Source: Flavobacterium sp. IB48 (GTDB lineage Bacteria; Bacteroidota; Bacteroidia; Flavobacteriales; Flavobacteriaceae). Taken from it: a DNA stretch of 64,000 nucleotides. Below, piece by piece: positions 9,359 to 17,394 of this stretch (within the stretch, counting starts at the first letter, position 1; each line of letters starts with the position of its first letter). The notes under the pieces are model-generated. The model was not told the origin of the DNA, searched no databases, and was given only the letters and a program-made list of their open reading frames with translations. A program made the position numbers and the translations under genes. Location of the stretch: NCBI RefSeq assembly GCF_016405855.1, contig NZ_JAEFCA010000001.1, positions 1,234,273-1,298,272 of the forward strand, given 5' to 3'.

Positions 9359-9366
9359 TATTTTTG
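9359..9366 (+). promoter_or_regulatory. Promoter -7 box TATTTTTG
   Basis: TATTTTTG fits the Bacteroidota TAnnTTTG box and lies 22 nt before the ATG of the D-2-hydroxyacid dehydrogenase. No TTG is correctly spaced upstream, so only the -7 element is supported. Confidence 0.5.
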
Positions 9367-9388
9367 TATTTATAAAATTCAGTAAAAA

Positions 9389-10336
9389 ATGAGCATAAAA
9401 ATTCTTCATATCGACAGCAATAATCCAATTCTTTGGAATCAATTGGAAGAAGCTGGTTTCGAAAATCACGCCGATTTTAAATCTTCAAAAGAAGAAATCG
9501 AAACTAAAATTCATGATTACAATGGCGTAGTAATTAGAAGCCGTTTCAAGATTGACAAGACATTTTTAGATGCTGCAACAAAGTTGCAATTTATTGCGAG
9601 AGTTGGCGCAGGTCTAGAAAGTATTGATTGTGAGTATGCTTCTGCAAAAGGAATTCATCTTATTGCCGCTCCAGAAGGAAATCGCAACGCTGTTGCAGAA
9701 CATTCGCTTGGCGTGATTTTATCTTTATTCAATAATTTAAATCAGGCTGATGCTGAAGTGAAAGCTGGACATTGGAATAGAGAGAGCAATCGTGGCCACG
9801 AGTTGGATTTAAAGACAGTGGGAATTATCGGTTACGGAAACATGGGTAAGGCTTTTGCTAAAAAACTGAGAGGTTTTGATACAGAAGTTCTTTGTTATGA
9901 TATTTTGGATAATGTTGGAGACGAAAATGCCAAACAAGTTTCTCTAGAAGAATTACGCGAAAAAACAGATGTTTTAAGTTTGCACCTTCCTTGGACACCA
10001 GAAACAAATAAAATGGTCGATAGTGGCTTTATAAATGCGTTTAAAAAGCCTTTTTGGATTATAAATACTTCACGTGGTAAAAACATTGTTACAACAGATT
10101 TGGTTGAGGCTATGAAATCGAAAAAGATTTTGGGTGCAGGTTTAGATGTTTTGGAATACGAAAAGTTGTCGTTTGAAACCCTTTTTCAAGATAACAGCAC
10201 GCCAGAAGCACTTCAGTATCTTATGCAGGCAAAAAATGTGTTATTAACGCCTCATATTGCGGGTTGGACATTTGAAAGTCATGAACGATTGGCTCAGGTT
10301 ATTGTAGATAAAATTAAAGCGGTTTACAACAAATAA
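9389..10336 (+). CDS. D-2-hydroxyacid dehydrogenase (phosphoglycerate dehydrogenase-like)
   Basis: The 315-residue protein has the two-domain plan of NAD-dependent D-2-hydroxyacid dehydrogenases: an N-terminal substrate domain (VVIRSRFKIDK; FIARVGAGLESID) and a Rossmann domain with GIIGYGNMGKAFAKKL (about 150). The catalytic Arg (NTSRGKNI), Glu (GAGLDVLEYE) and His (LTPHIAGWT) are all present. It most resembles 3-phosphoglycerate dehydrogenase of the short type without an ACT domain, which would start serine synthesis, but 2-hydroxyacid specificity cannot be read from sequence alone. It stands alone with its own promoter box. Confidence 0.85.
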   Translation: MSIKILHIDSNNPILWNQLEEAGFENHADFKSSKEEIETKIHDYNGVVIRSRFKIDKTFLDAATKLQFIARVGAGLESIDCEYASAKGIHLIAAPEGNRNAVAEHSLGVILSLFNNLNQADAEVKAGHWNRESNRGHELDLKTVGIIGYGNMGKAFAKKLRGFDTEVLCYDILDNVGDENAKQVSLEELREKTDVLSLHLPWTPETNKMVDSGFINAFKKPFWIINTSRGKNIVTTDLVEAMKSKKILGAGLDVLEYEKLSFETLFQDNSTPEALQYLMQAKNVLLTPHIAGWTFESHERLAQVIVDKIKAVYNK

Positions 10337-10440
10337 TAGCCTACAGCCTTTAGAATTTAATAACGAGTTTTTTCCTGTAAATTTTATTTGGCAAGATTAG
10401 TTTTATTTGCTAATTTTTAATAATATTGTTTCCGAATTTC

Positions 10441-10512
10441 AAAAGAATCAATCTAAATAAGTTCTTTTAGGGGTTTGGAGAAGCCGAAAATCCAAAGAGT
10501 AGGAATTAACGA
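10441..10512 (+). ncRNA. Structured leader RNA, DUF805-motif-like, copy 1
   Basis: This lies just upstream of the DUF4234 gene. A first hairpin pairs AAAAGAA (10441-10447) with TTCTTTT (10462-10468). A second pairs TTTGGA (10474-10479) with TCCAAA (10491-10496) around a loop containing AGCCGAAAA, followed by GAGTAGG (10497-10503). The block AGCCGAAAATCCAAA plus GAGTAGG recurs almost exactly at 11854-11876 before a DUF805 gene. I recall DUF805 and DUF805b as candidate cis-regulatory RNA motifs of Bacteroidota; identity to either is unchecked. The position suggests control of translation or transcription of the downstream membrane-protein genes. Confidence 0.6.
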
Positions 10513-10529
10513 ATTTTATAAGGAAAAAG

Positions 10530-10907
10530 ATGGAATTACAACAAACATCGAATAATTTTGAAGAACCAATCCCGGTATTTAAAGTAGACCCAATTATGGT
10601 ATTGCTTTTTGGATTTTTAACATGCGGATTGTATTTGATTTATTGGAATATTAAAGTAGCTGAAGTTTTTAATGCTGTGGCAAAAAAAGAAGTTATCTCG
10701 CAACCAATTGCAATTTTTGCAGGTTGTTGTATGCCAGTTAATATTTATTTCTATTACTTAGCAGGTAAAGAAGCATTACCAAAAGTATATGAGAAAACTG
10801 GTGAACTTCAAAAAGATCAATCTACTTTACTAATTGTTTTAGGATTCTTTTTTCCTATTGCGGCTGCAATGATCGTTCAAGGTGATATCAACAGATTATA
10901 TAACTAA
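10530..10907 (+). CDS. DUF4234-type small membrane protein
   Basis: The 125-residue protein has three hydrophobic stretches. Its core, DPIMVLLFGFLTCGLYLIYW followed by NIKVAEVFN, matches the DUF4234 pattern (a TxGxYxxYW helix hairpin). The family is uncharacterised and sits in the inner membrane. An acidic 18-residue N-terminus precedes the first helix. The ATG at 10530 follows an A/G-rich stretch (AAGGAAAAAG) and the DUF805-like leader, so expression is probably controlled by that RNA. The next gene starts inside its 3' end (26-bp overlap), which indicates a bicistronic unit. Confidence 0.75.
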   Translation: MELQQTSNNFEEPIPVFKVDPIMVLLFGFLTCGLYLIYWNIKVAEVFNAVAKKEVISQPIAIFAGCCMPVNIYFYYLAGKEALPKVYEKTGELQKDQSTLLIVLGFFFPIAAAMIVQGDINRLYN

Positions 10908-11346
10908 TACGCAAACAAGACGTAAAATTTACGGAATTATCGGTGCATTAATTACACTGATAGTTCCGTTTTTTTTAATGCTTGATAATCATAATGACCA
11001 TTTAGAAACTGATCAGTCTTTTTGCCCTTTTAAAATGCTGACAGGATTTCCTTGCCCAGGATGCGGGATCACAAAATCTTTGGTTTATTTCTATCAAGGA
11101 GATTTATACAAATCAATCAGCTATCATGTTTTAGGTCCATTTGTCATTGCATTTTGTGTGGTGACTGTTTTGGTGCTTACATTAGAGCTTATTACCAAAA
11201 GAGAATACTTTACAGGACTTTTGTATAATAGAAGGCTGGCATACGGACTAGCTATTTTTTTAGGCGTTTATCATTTTATAAGACTGATTTTCTTTGTAAA
11301 AAATAATTCTTTTGATGATATTCTGCACCAATCAATTTGGTTTTAA
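10882..11346 (+). CDS. DUF2752 membrane protein
   Basis: The protein is 154 residues if translation starts at the GTG at 10882, which overlaps the preceding gene by 26 bp. The first ATG in frame is at 10978 and would remove the first transmembrane helix, so GTG is preferred. The diagnostic DUF2752 segment CPFKMLTGFPCPGCGITKSL, followed by a second and third membrane helix, is complete. The conserved PCPGCG cysteines might bind metal or form disulfides, but the function is unknown. Overlap with the DUF4234 gene implies translational coupling. A weak hairpin with a T-run follows. Confidence 0.75.
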   Translation: MISTDYITNTQTRRKIYGIIGALITLIVPFFLMLDNHNDHLETDQSFCPFKMLTGFPCPGCGITKSLVYFYQGDLYKSISYHVLGPFVIAFCVVTVLVLTLELITKREYFTGLLYNRRLAYGLAIFLGVYHFIRLIFFVKNNSFDDILHQSIWF

Positions 11347-11354
11347 TAATGTAT

Positions 11355-11385
11355 AAACTGGTTTTATTCACGAATCAGTTTTTTT
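11355..11385 (+). terminator. Probable terminator after DUF2752 gene
   Basis: AAACTG (11355-11360) can pair with CAGTTT (11376-11381), with an inner ATTC/GAAT pairing, followed by a run of T. Confidence 0.5.
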
Positions 11386-11424
11386 GTTCGAGTACTATTT
11401 TAAGAAATAATAAAAATTAAGATT

Positions 11425-11697
11425 ATGGAAAATACAAAAAGAGAAGATTGGAATAATCCACGTTATCAAGAAGAAAATAAAAAAGTAGTGGCTGGAATTC
11501 TAGCTATCTTGCTAGGATATTTAGGTATTCATAAATTTTATTTAGGTTATACAAGAGAAGGTATAATTCAGCTGATTTTAGGGTTAATGTTCGGAATTGG
11601 TGGTATAATCGGAATTATAGAGGGTATTATATATCTAACCAAGAGTGATGAGGAATTTTATCAAACTTATCAAATTGGTCAGCGAGGCTGGTTTTAA
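11425..11697 (+). CDS. TM2 domain-containing membrane protein
   Basis: The 90-residue protein has a charged N-terminus (about 20 residues), then a TM2 domain: AGILAILLGYLGIHKFYLGY, a short turn, and a second helix LILGLMFGIGGIIGIIEGII. TM2 domains are two-helix membrane modules with a conserved DRF/HKFYLG-type turn; their role in bacteria is unclear. Its terminator separates it from the DUF805 gene, and no leader RNA of the neighbouring type precedes it. Confidence 0.85.
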   Translation: MENTKREDWNNPRYQEENKKVVAGILAILLGYLGIHKFYLGYTREGIIQLILGLMFGIGGIIGIIEGIIYLTKSDEEFYQTYQIGQRGWF

Positions 11698-11720
11698 AAG
11701 AAATACAAAATATATTAGCT

Positions 11721-11754
11721 AAAATCCCATTCAGAAATGAATGGGATTTTTTTT
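11721..11754 (+). terminator. Intrinsic terminator after TM2 gene
   Basis: A 13-bp perfect stem (AAAATCCCATTCA, 11721-11733, with 11738-11750), a GAAA tetraloop and eight T residues. Confidence 0.9.
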
Positions 11755-11825
11755 GTTTTAATATGTCTTTTTTTAATACAATTTTGGCTTTTATGTCCTG
11801 AAAATTAAATCAATAGTAGGTAATC

Positions 11826-11880
11826 TTGCTCCTTATTGAAAAAATAATGGAGGAGCCGAAAATCCAAAAGAGTAGGGGAA
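11826..11880 (+). ncRNA. Structured leader RNA, DUF805-motif-like, copy 2
   Basis: Bases 11854-11876 repeat the AGCCGAAAATCCAAA(A)GAGTAGG block of 10482-10503 with one inserted A. TGGA (11848-11851) pairs with TCCA (11863-11866). An upstream arm, GCTCC with TTATT (11828-11837), can pair with AATAA and GGAGC further on. The element lies immediately before the DUF805 gene, the neighbour from which I recall the motif being named. A TTG-started reading frame runs through it, but the RNA and the poor N-terminal sequence argue that this part is untranslated. Confidence 0.65.
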
Positions 11881-11897
11881 AATTAATAGATTTTATT

Positions 11898-12263
11898 ATG
11901 TTAGAAATGTACAAAAAGGTGGTTTTTGAAAACTACGCAAATTTTAATGGAAGAGCAAGAAGACAAGAATATTGGATGTTCTTTTTAGTAAACTTAATCA
12001 TCAGTTTTGTTCTTGGTTTTATTGCTGGATTAATTTCGCCAAGTTTAGTGATTATTGCGAATATTTATAGCTTAGCAGTTTTAGTGCCTGGAATTGCTGT
12101 TGCGGTTAGAAGAATGCACGATGTTGGTAAAGAATGGTGGTATATCCTCATTCCATTTTATAACTTATATTTATGTTGTATAGAAGGTGAAAAAGGATCA
12201 AACCAATATGGTGCAGATCCTAAGAATCAATTAGAAGATATTAGTGAAATTGGAAAAGAGTAA
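11898..12263 (+). CDS. DUF805 family membrane protein
   Basis: I place the start at the ATG at 11898, giving 121 residues (MLEMYKKVVFENYANFNGRA); the ATG at 11907 is also possible. This is the canonical DUF805 beginning: F-x-N-Y-x-x-F-x-G-R-A-R-R-x-E-Y-W, then three hydrophobic helices, with VAVRRMHDVGKEWWYIL between the second and third, then a polar tail (EGEKGSNQYGADPKN). The family is widespread, uncharacterised and located in the inner membrane. The longer frame from TTG at 11826 is rejected because it translates the conserved leader RNA. A strong terminator shared with the convergent acyltransferase gene follows. Confidence 0.85.
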   Translation: MLEMYKKVVFENYANFNGRARRQEYWMFFLVNLIISFVLGFIAGLISPSLVIIANIYSLAVLVPGIAVAVRRMHDVGKEWWYILIPFYNLYLCCIEGEKGSNQYGADPKNQLEDISEIGKE

Positions 12264-12286
12264 GGTTTTCTAATTTTAATGATACA

Positions 12287-12318
12287 AGAAAAGCCGTTTC
12301 AACTGAAACGGCTTTTCT
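12287..12318. terminator. Bidirectional terminator, DUF805 / acyltransferase
   Basis: A 15-bp perfect stem (AGAAAAGCCGTTTCA, 12287-12301, with 12304-12318), a 2-nt loop and flanking A- and T-rich sequence between two convergent genes. Confidence 0.9.
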
Positions 12319-12323
12319 TTTTA

Positions 12324-14126
12324 TTAATCTTCTTTCTCAGATAGTTTCTTTTCCAATTCAATCTGAAACTCTTCAATTACAGGTTTCATGGTGCTTTCAG
12401 GAATATCTGCAATTCTAATGTACATTAAACCATCAATTGCATTATTAAATAACGGGTCAACATTAAAAGCAACTACTCTTGCGTTTTGTTTGATGTATTT
12501 TTTAATTAAAACAGGCAAACGTAAATTTCCTGGTTCCAATTCGTCAATAATTTTGTCAAACTTATTTAAATCAGATTCTGCTTCGTCAAAAATAAAATCT
12601 TTATCAGCATCTTTTAGTTTGACTTTATATGCTTTTTTAGGGTGGATATATTGTGCGATATACGGATCGTAATAATTTGATTTCATAAACTCAATCATTA
12701 ATGATTTAGAGAAATCTGAAAATTGATTACTGATACTTACACCTCCAACCAAATATTTGTGTTCTGGATGACGCAAAGTGGTGTGAATAATACCTTTCCA
12801 TAATAAGAACAAAGGCATTGGTTTTTGCTGATATTCTTTTACGATAAATGCACGTCCCATTTCGATCGATTTGTGCATCATATCATGAAGTTCTGGTTCA
12901 AATCTGAAAAGATCAGTCAAGTAAAAACCTTCAATTCCGTATTTTGGATAGATTTCAGAACCTAATCCCATACGGTATGCTCCAGCAATTTTTTTGGTTT
13001 CATCATCCCATAAAAACATATGGTGATAATATTGATCGTATTCATCTATATCAATAGATTCATTTGTTCCTTCTCCAACTTCACGAAAAGTAATTTCGCG
13101 TAAACGACCTATTTCGTGTAAAATGTTCGGAATTTCTTTTGCGCTTGCAAAGAAAACTTCATAGTTTTTACTTTGTAAAAACCTGCTGTCACTATCTCTT
13201 AACGCTTGAACTTCGTCAATAAGCTTTGACTCGTTTGCAGGAGTAACGATTTTTTTAGGCGCTTTTGGTATTTTTAAACTTGCTGTGTCAATCAGTTTCG
13301 TGTCTTTTTCAAAAGGATTGGCAAGCATGTAGGTTTTCTTTCTCAAGAATTCTGAATATTCTTCGAAAGATTCGATTTCGTTTTGCTCGCTTACAGAAAT
13401 TGGTTTTCCAATACGAACTTTAATTACACGATCTTTCTGAGTTAATAGCTCAGAAGGTAATTTCGCTGTGCGTAAAGTGTCGTCAATTTTAGAAAGCCAG
13501 TAAAACAATTTACTGTTTTTAGCATGAAAGTAAATTGGAACAACAGGAACTTTTGCTTTTCTGATTAATTTCAGCGCGCCTTCTTCCCAAGGTTTGTCAA
13601 CTACTAATTTGCCGTCTTTGTAAGTTGAAACTTCACCAGCGGGAAAAATTCCCAAAGGTTTTCCGTCGCTTAAATGACGTAATGTTTCTTTAATTCCAAT
13701 CACGCTCGATTTTGCATCCTTATGATTTTCAAAAGGATTAACTGGCATAATGTATTTTTTCATTGGAACAATTCTGTGTAACAGAAAATTGGCAATGATT
13801 TTGAAATTTGGCTCTCTTTCAAGCATTAATTTCAAAAGCAAAATCCCATCAATTCCACCTAGCGGATGATTTGAAATGGTAATATACGCACCATCTTTTG
13901 GCAAACGCTTTAAATCTTCTTCAGGGATTTCGAACTTAATTTCCATTTCGTCCAAAATTCCATTCAAAAAGTCAAGGTCTGTCAAATGTTTATTACGATC
14001 GTAAATTTTATTAAGGGTCGAGATCTTAAGAACCTTCATAAGAATCCAGCCAGAAAAAGTACCGAGAACCCCGTACTTTTCAACATTTATTGCCTTTGCA
14101 ACTTCTTTCGCGGTAACTAAACCCAT
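12324..14126 (-). CDS. OlsF-like bifunctional acyltransferase (PlsC-like plus GNAT-like N-acyltransferase)
   Basis: The 600-residue protein combines two acyltransferase domains. The N-terminal half (about 60-290) is PlsC-like, with ITISNHPLGGIDGILLLKLM and IFPAGEVSTYKDGKL. The catalytic motif here is H-x5-D rather than the common H-x4-D. The C-terminal half (about 310-520) resembles OlsB-type N-acyltransferases (REITFREVGEGTNESIDIDE; KKIAGAYRMGLG). This architecture and length match OlsF, which makes ornithine or related aminolipids from amino acid and acyl donors in one polypeptide; OlsF activity is known from a Flavobacterium relative. The substrate cannot be told from sequence. It would act at the cytoplasmic membrane face. 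The gene stands alone with a TATCTTTG box upstream. Confidence 0.8.
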   Translation of the reverse strand: MGLVTAKEVAKAINVEKYGVLGTFSGWILMKVLKISTLNKIYDRNKHLTDLDFLNGILDEMEIKFEIPEEDLKRLPKDGAYITISNHPLGGIDGILLLKLMLEREPNFKIIANFLLHRIVPMKKYIMPVNPFENHKDAKSSVIGIKETLRHLSDGKPLGIFPAGEVSTYKDGKLVVDKPWEEGALKLIRKAKVPVVPIYFHAKNSKLFYWLSKIDDTLRTAKLPSELLTQKDRVIKVRIGKPISVSEQNEIESFEEYSEFLRKKTYMLANPFEKDTKLIDTASLKIPKAPKKIVTPANESKLIDEVQALRDSDSRFLQSKNYEVFFASAKEIPNILHEIGRLREITFREVGEGTNESIDIDEYDQYYHHMFLWDDETKKIAGAYRMGLGSEIYPKYGIEGFYLTDLFRFEPELHDMMHKSIEMGRAFIVKEYQQKPMPLFLLWKGIIHTTLRHPEHKYLVGGVSISNQFSDFSKSLMIEFMKSNYYDPYIAQYIHPKKAYKVKLKDADKDFIFDEAESDLNKFDKIIDELEPGNLRLPVLIKKYIKQNARVVAFNVDPLFNNAIDGLMYIRIADIPESTMKPVIEEFQIELEKKLSEKED

Positions 14127-14156
14127 GTACTACTTTTAAATTATTAGAACAGCGAA

Positions 14157-14164
14157 CAAAGATA
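14157..14164 (-). promoter_or_regulatory. Promoter -7 box TATCTTTG for the acyltransferase gene
   Basis: CAAAGATA on the plus strand reads TATCTTTG on the minus strand, 30 nt before the acyltransferase ATG. It is identical to the atpD box. No well-spaced -33 TTG is visible. Confidence 0.55.
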
Positions 14165-14244
14165 ACAAAAAAGTCTACTTTTCATTGTTTCCAAGATAAA
14201 CTTTGCACTTTTTTATTACATTTGAAATCCTAAAAAAATCACTG

Positions 14245-15006
14245 ATGAAAATTATTTCTTATAATGTAAACGGAATTAGAGCAGCAATAAACAAAGGGTT
14301 TATCGAGTGGCTGCAACAAGCAAATCCTGATGTTATCTGTCTTCAGGAAATAAAAGCTACACAAGATCAAATTCCTGTAGACGATATTACTGCCGCGGGT
14401 TATCCGTTTCAATATTACTATCCTGCAACCAAAAAAGGATACAGCGGAGTAGCTATTCTTTCGAAAACAAAGCCAAATAATATTGTTTACGGAACAGGAA
14501 TTCATCATATGGATTTTGAGGGAAGAAATCTTCGTGCAGATTTTGACGATGTTTCTGTAATGAGTTTGTATCTTCCGTCTGGGACAAATATTGAAAGATT
14601 GGACCATAAATTTATGTTTATGGATGATTTTCAAAATTATATCAATGAATTGAAAATTACGATTCCGAATCTGATTATTTGCGGAGATTATAATATCTGT
14701 CACGAAGCAATAGATATTCATGATCCGGTTCGTAACAAAACGGTTTCTGGATTTCTTCCAGCAGAACGCGCTTGGTTAGATGCTTTTATGAAATCTGGTT
14801 TTATCGACAGTTTCCGTCATTTTAACAAAGAACCACATCATTATTCATGGTGGAGTTACCGTGCAGGAGCGAGAGGAAATAATAAAGGCTGGCGTATCGA
14901 TTATAATTTAGTTAGCAATGTTTTAGAAAACAGGCTAAAAAGAGCTGTTATACTACCAGACGCTATGCATTCAGATCATTGTCCGATTTTAGTCGAAATT
15001 GACTAA
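14245..15006 (+). CDS. xth: Exodeoxyribonuclease III / AP endonuclease
   Basis: From the ATG at 14245 the protein is 253 residues and begins MKIISYNVNGIRAAINKGF, exactly as ExoIII-family enzymes do. Catalytic motifs are present: CLQEIKA (metal-binding Glu), GDYNICHEAIDIHDP, and the terminal SDHCPILVEID. It hydrolyses the phosphodiester 5' to abasic sites in base excision repair and has 3' exonuclease activity. An upstream TTG at 14203 would add 14 unrelated residues and is not favoured. TACATTTG (14217-14224), just upstream, could be a -7 box, giving a short leader. The gene appears monocistronic. Confidence 0.93.
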   Translation: MKIISYNVNGIRAAINKGFIEWLQQANPDVICLQEIKATQDQIPVDDITAAGYPFQYYYPATKKGYSGVAILSKTKPNNIVYGTGIHHMDFEGRNLRADFDDVSVMSLYLPSGTNIERLDHKFMFMDDFQNYINELKITIPNLIICGDYNICHEAIDIHDPVRNKTVSGFLPAERAWLDAFMKSGFIDSFRHFNKEPHHYSWWSYRAGARGNNKGWRIDYNLVSNVLENRLKRAVILPDAMHSDHCPILVEID

Positions 15007-15130
15007 TTTTTGGTATTGTTCTTGTTGAGAGTATCTCGGTTTAAAATCAATGCTTAGAATTTGCAAAATTTCTAGGATTGGTTTTTTACGAAGTTTAAAA
15101 GATTAAACGCCTAAATAAAATCAATTAAAG

Positions 15131-16075
15131 ATGATTAAAAAAGCCTCCATCGGATTACTAGCATTAGCTTTGTCCACAACGTCATGTGTTTCTAAGAAAA
15201 TTTACAATGATTTAGAAACCAAATACTCAGATTTGAAGAAAGAAAGTCGTTCTATTGCTGATGAAAATGAAAATTTAAAGAAAGCAAAGAATCAGTTAGA
15301 AGTCGATCGCGATAAACTGACTAAAGATTTAGCAAGTGCTAATGATGATTTGGCAAAACAAAAAGCAGATTTAGCGGCGGCTCAAAATAAATATAAAGTT
15401 TTACAAGATTCGTATAATGCGTTAGAGAAAAACAGTAACGATGCATTAGAGAAAAACTTGGCTAAAAACCGCGAATTGTTAGCACAATTAGAAGCAAAAG
15501 GTAAAGCTCTTGCAGAAGAACAAGCCCGTTTAGACAAAACAGCAAATCGTTTAAAAGAATTAGAAGATATGATTGCTGCTAAAGAAGAAGCAATGCGTAA
15601 ACTGAAAGAAACTTTATCTAAAGCGTTAACTGGTTTTGAAGGTAAAGGTTTGACTGTAGAACATAAAAACGGAAAAGTATATGTTTCTATGGAAAACAAA
15701 TTGCTTTTCAATTCTGGAAGCTGGGCTGTTGGTGCAGAAGGTAGAAGAGCAGTTGTAGAACTTGGAAAAGTTTTAGGTGACAATCCAGATCTTTCTGTTC
15801 TTATCGAAGGACATACAGACGACGATCCGTACGCAGGTTCAGGACCAATTGCAAACAACTGGGATTTATCTACAAAAAGAGCAACTGCAATTGTTGCTAT
15901 TTTAAGCGAAAACCCAAAAATCAATAAACAAAAACTAACAGCAGCAGGAAGAAGTGAATTTTCTCCTCTGGCAAGCAATGCGACTCCGGAAGGAAAAGCT
16001 AAAAACCGAAGAATCGAAATCATCTTGACTCCAAGATTAGATGAGATTGCGGAGATGTTGAATAGCATTAACTAA
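15131..16075 (+). CDS. OmpA-family peptidoglycan-binding lipoprotein with coiled coil
   Basis: The 314-residue protein has a lipoprotein signal ending ALALSTTSC (Cys19). A long charged coiled coil (about 25-160, heptads of K/E/L/A) follows, then an OmpA C-terminal domain (about 185-300). The peptidoglycan-binding part includes IEGHTDDDPY, NNWDLSTKRATAI and EGKAKNRRIEIILTP. It would be anchored in the outer membrane by its lipid and bind diaminopimelate in the cell wall, bridging the periplasm by its coiled coil. The gene is flanked by CTTAGAA-type repeats downstream and appears to be single. Confidence 0.9.
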   Translation: MIKKASIGLLALALSTTSCVSKKIYNDLETKYSDLKKESRSIADENENLKKAKNQLEVDRDKLTKDLASANDDLAKQKADLAAAQNKYKVLQDSYNALEKNSNDALEKNLAKNRELLAQLEAKGKALAEEQARLDKTANRLKELEDMIAAKEEAMRKLKETLSKALTGFEGKGLTVEHKNGKVYVSMENKLLFNSGSWAVGAEGRRAVVELGKVLGDNPDLSVLIEGHTDDDPYAGSGPIANNWDLSTKRATAIVAILSENPKINKQKLTAAGRSEFSPLASNATPEGKAKNRRIEIILTPRLDEIAEMLNSIN

Positions 16076-16076
16076 A

Positions 16077-16334
16077 GTTGCTAAGGTTCTAAGATACTAA
16101 GTTTCTAAGATTTAAAAAAAGGGTTCAAAGTTTTACTTTGTGCCCTTTTTTATTTAGAAAAAAACTTAGAATCTCAGAACCTTAGAACCTTAGCCTCTTA
16201 AAAAAGAATCTTATTCTTTTTTTAACTCTTGTCTCCTTTCGCATTGCACAATCACTTCGTAACTTTGAGGCTTTATAACTCAAAATAAGAAAACTTAGAA
16301 TCTTAGCCACTTAGAACCTTAGAATCTCAAAAGA
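16077..16334. repeat. CTTAGAA-type short-period repeats in inverted arrangement, with terminator
   Basis: TTCTAAGATACTAAGTTTCT (16087-16106) is in the reverse sense of ACTTAGAATCTCAGAACCTT (16167-16186) and of ACTTAGAATCTTAGCCACTT (16291 on). Units are about 8 nt long. Between the arms is a terminator-like hairpin: AAAGGG and CAAAG (16118-16130) pair with CTTTG and CCCTTT (16136-16147), followed by T. The left arm can pair with either right arm. No gene is visible in this spacer. Confidence 0.65.
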
Positions 16335-17372
16335 ATGAAATACACTACATTACCTAACACCGATATAAAAGTTAGTAAAATCTGTCTTGGAACAATGACT
16401 TTTGGACAGCAGAATACAGAAGAAGAAGGACATGAACAAATGGATTATGCTCTTGAAAGAGGCGTAAATTTCTTCGATACAGCCGAAATGTATTCGGTTC
16501 CTGCGAGTGAAGCGACTTACGGAAGCACAGAAAAAATTATTGGAACTTGGTTTAAGAAATCGGGAAATAGAGATAAAGTTGTTTTAGCGTCTAAAATTGC
16601 TGGTCCGAATCCGAATTTTGGTTACATGCGTGAGAAACTGGATTTTTCTCCAGCAAGTATTAAATATGCGGTTGAAAATAGTTTAAAAAGACTGCAAACA
16701 GATTATATCGACTTGTATCAAATGCATTGGCCAGAAAGAAAAACGAATAATTTTGGACAGCGTGCTTTTCACGGGCACGATGATGTTTGGGAAGATAACT
16801 TTAGAGAAATCTTAGAAACTTTCGATGGATTAATTAAAGAAGGTAAAATCAAACACATTGGAGTTTCTAATGAAAACGCTTGGGGAATGATGCGCCTTTT
16901 GGAAGAAAGCAAATACAACAATCTTCCAAGAATCAAAACTGTTCAAAATCCGTATTCTTTATTGAATCGTTTGTTTGAAGTGAATTCTGCAGAAGTTTCA
17001 AAATATGAAAATGTTGGTTTACTTGGATATTCGCCTTTAGCATTCGGCGTTTTGACTGGAAAATTCTTAACTGGAGAAAGTCATCCAAAAGCGAGAATTA
17101 ATCTTTTTCCGCAATACAAACGTTACAATAGCGACCAATGTACCGAAGCAACAAAATTGTATCTGGAAATCGCCAAAAAACATGGTTTAACGCTAACGCA
17201 ATTGGCAATGGGATTCGTTTTGCAACAACCATTCTTAACAAGTGCTATTATTGGAGCTACGACATTAGAACAATTAAAAGAAAACATCGATACAATTGAT
17301 GTCACACTTTCTAAACAAATCTTAGCAGAAATTGACGCGGTTCAGGCTATATTTCCTGATCCGGCACCGTAA
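16335..17372 (+). CDS. Aldo/keto reductase (Tas-like)
   Basis: The 345-residue protein begins MKYTTLPNTDIKVSKICLGT and carries the AKR catalytic tetrad: Asp and Tyr in FFDTAEMYSVP, Lys in VVLASKIAG, His in YQMHWPER. NADPH-binding features such as GVSNENAWG and ALA/AIIGATTLEQLKENI near the C-terminus are intact. The HGHDDVWEDN insertion and length are typical of the Tas/YajO-like group (general aldehyde or ketone reduction in the cytoplasm). The physiological substrate is unknown. The gene is transcribed alone, between a repeat spacer and a strong terminator. Confidence 0.9.
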   Translation: MKYTTLPNTDIKVSKICLGTMTFGQQNTEEEGHEQMDYALERGVNFFDTAEMYSVPASEATYGSTEKIIGTWFKKSGNRDKVVLASKIAGPNPNFGYMREKLDFSPASIKYAVENSLKRLQTDYIDLYQMHWPERKTNNFGQRAFHGHDDVWEDNFREILETFDGLIKEGKIKHIGVSNENAWGMMRLLEESKYNNLPRIKTVQNPYSLLNRLFEVNSAEVSKYENVGLLGYSPLAFGVLTGKFLTGESHPKARINLFPQYKRYNSDQCTEATKLYLEIAKKHGLTLTQLAMGFVLQQPFLTSAIIGATTLEQLKENIDTIDVTLSKQILAEIDAVQAIFPDPAP

Positions 17373-17394
17373 TTTTAGCAAATAGAATAAATAT

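Noticed and set aside
11826..11897. Extension of the DUF805 protein from a TTG start
   Set aside because: It would translate the conserved leader RNA block, and the family begins near the ATG at 11898.
14203..14244. TTG-started extension of exonuclease III
   Set aside because: The ATG at 14245 gives the exact family N-terminus.
14239..14721. 160-codon frame antisense to exonuclease III
   Set aside because: The opposite strand is a clear enzyme gene; this translation has low complexity and no family match.
15382..16068. 228-codon frame antisense to the OmpA-like gene
   Set aside because: Shadow of a strongly coding plus-strand gene; no recognisable domain.
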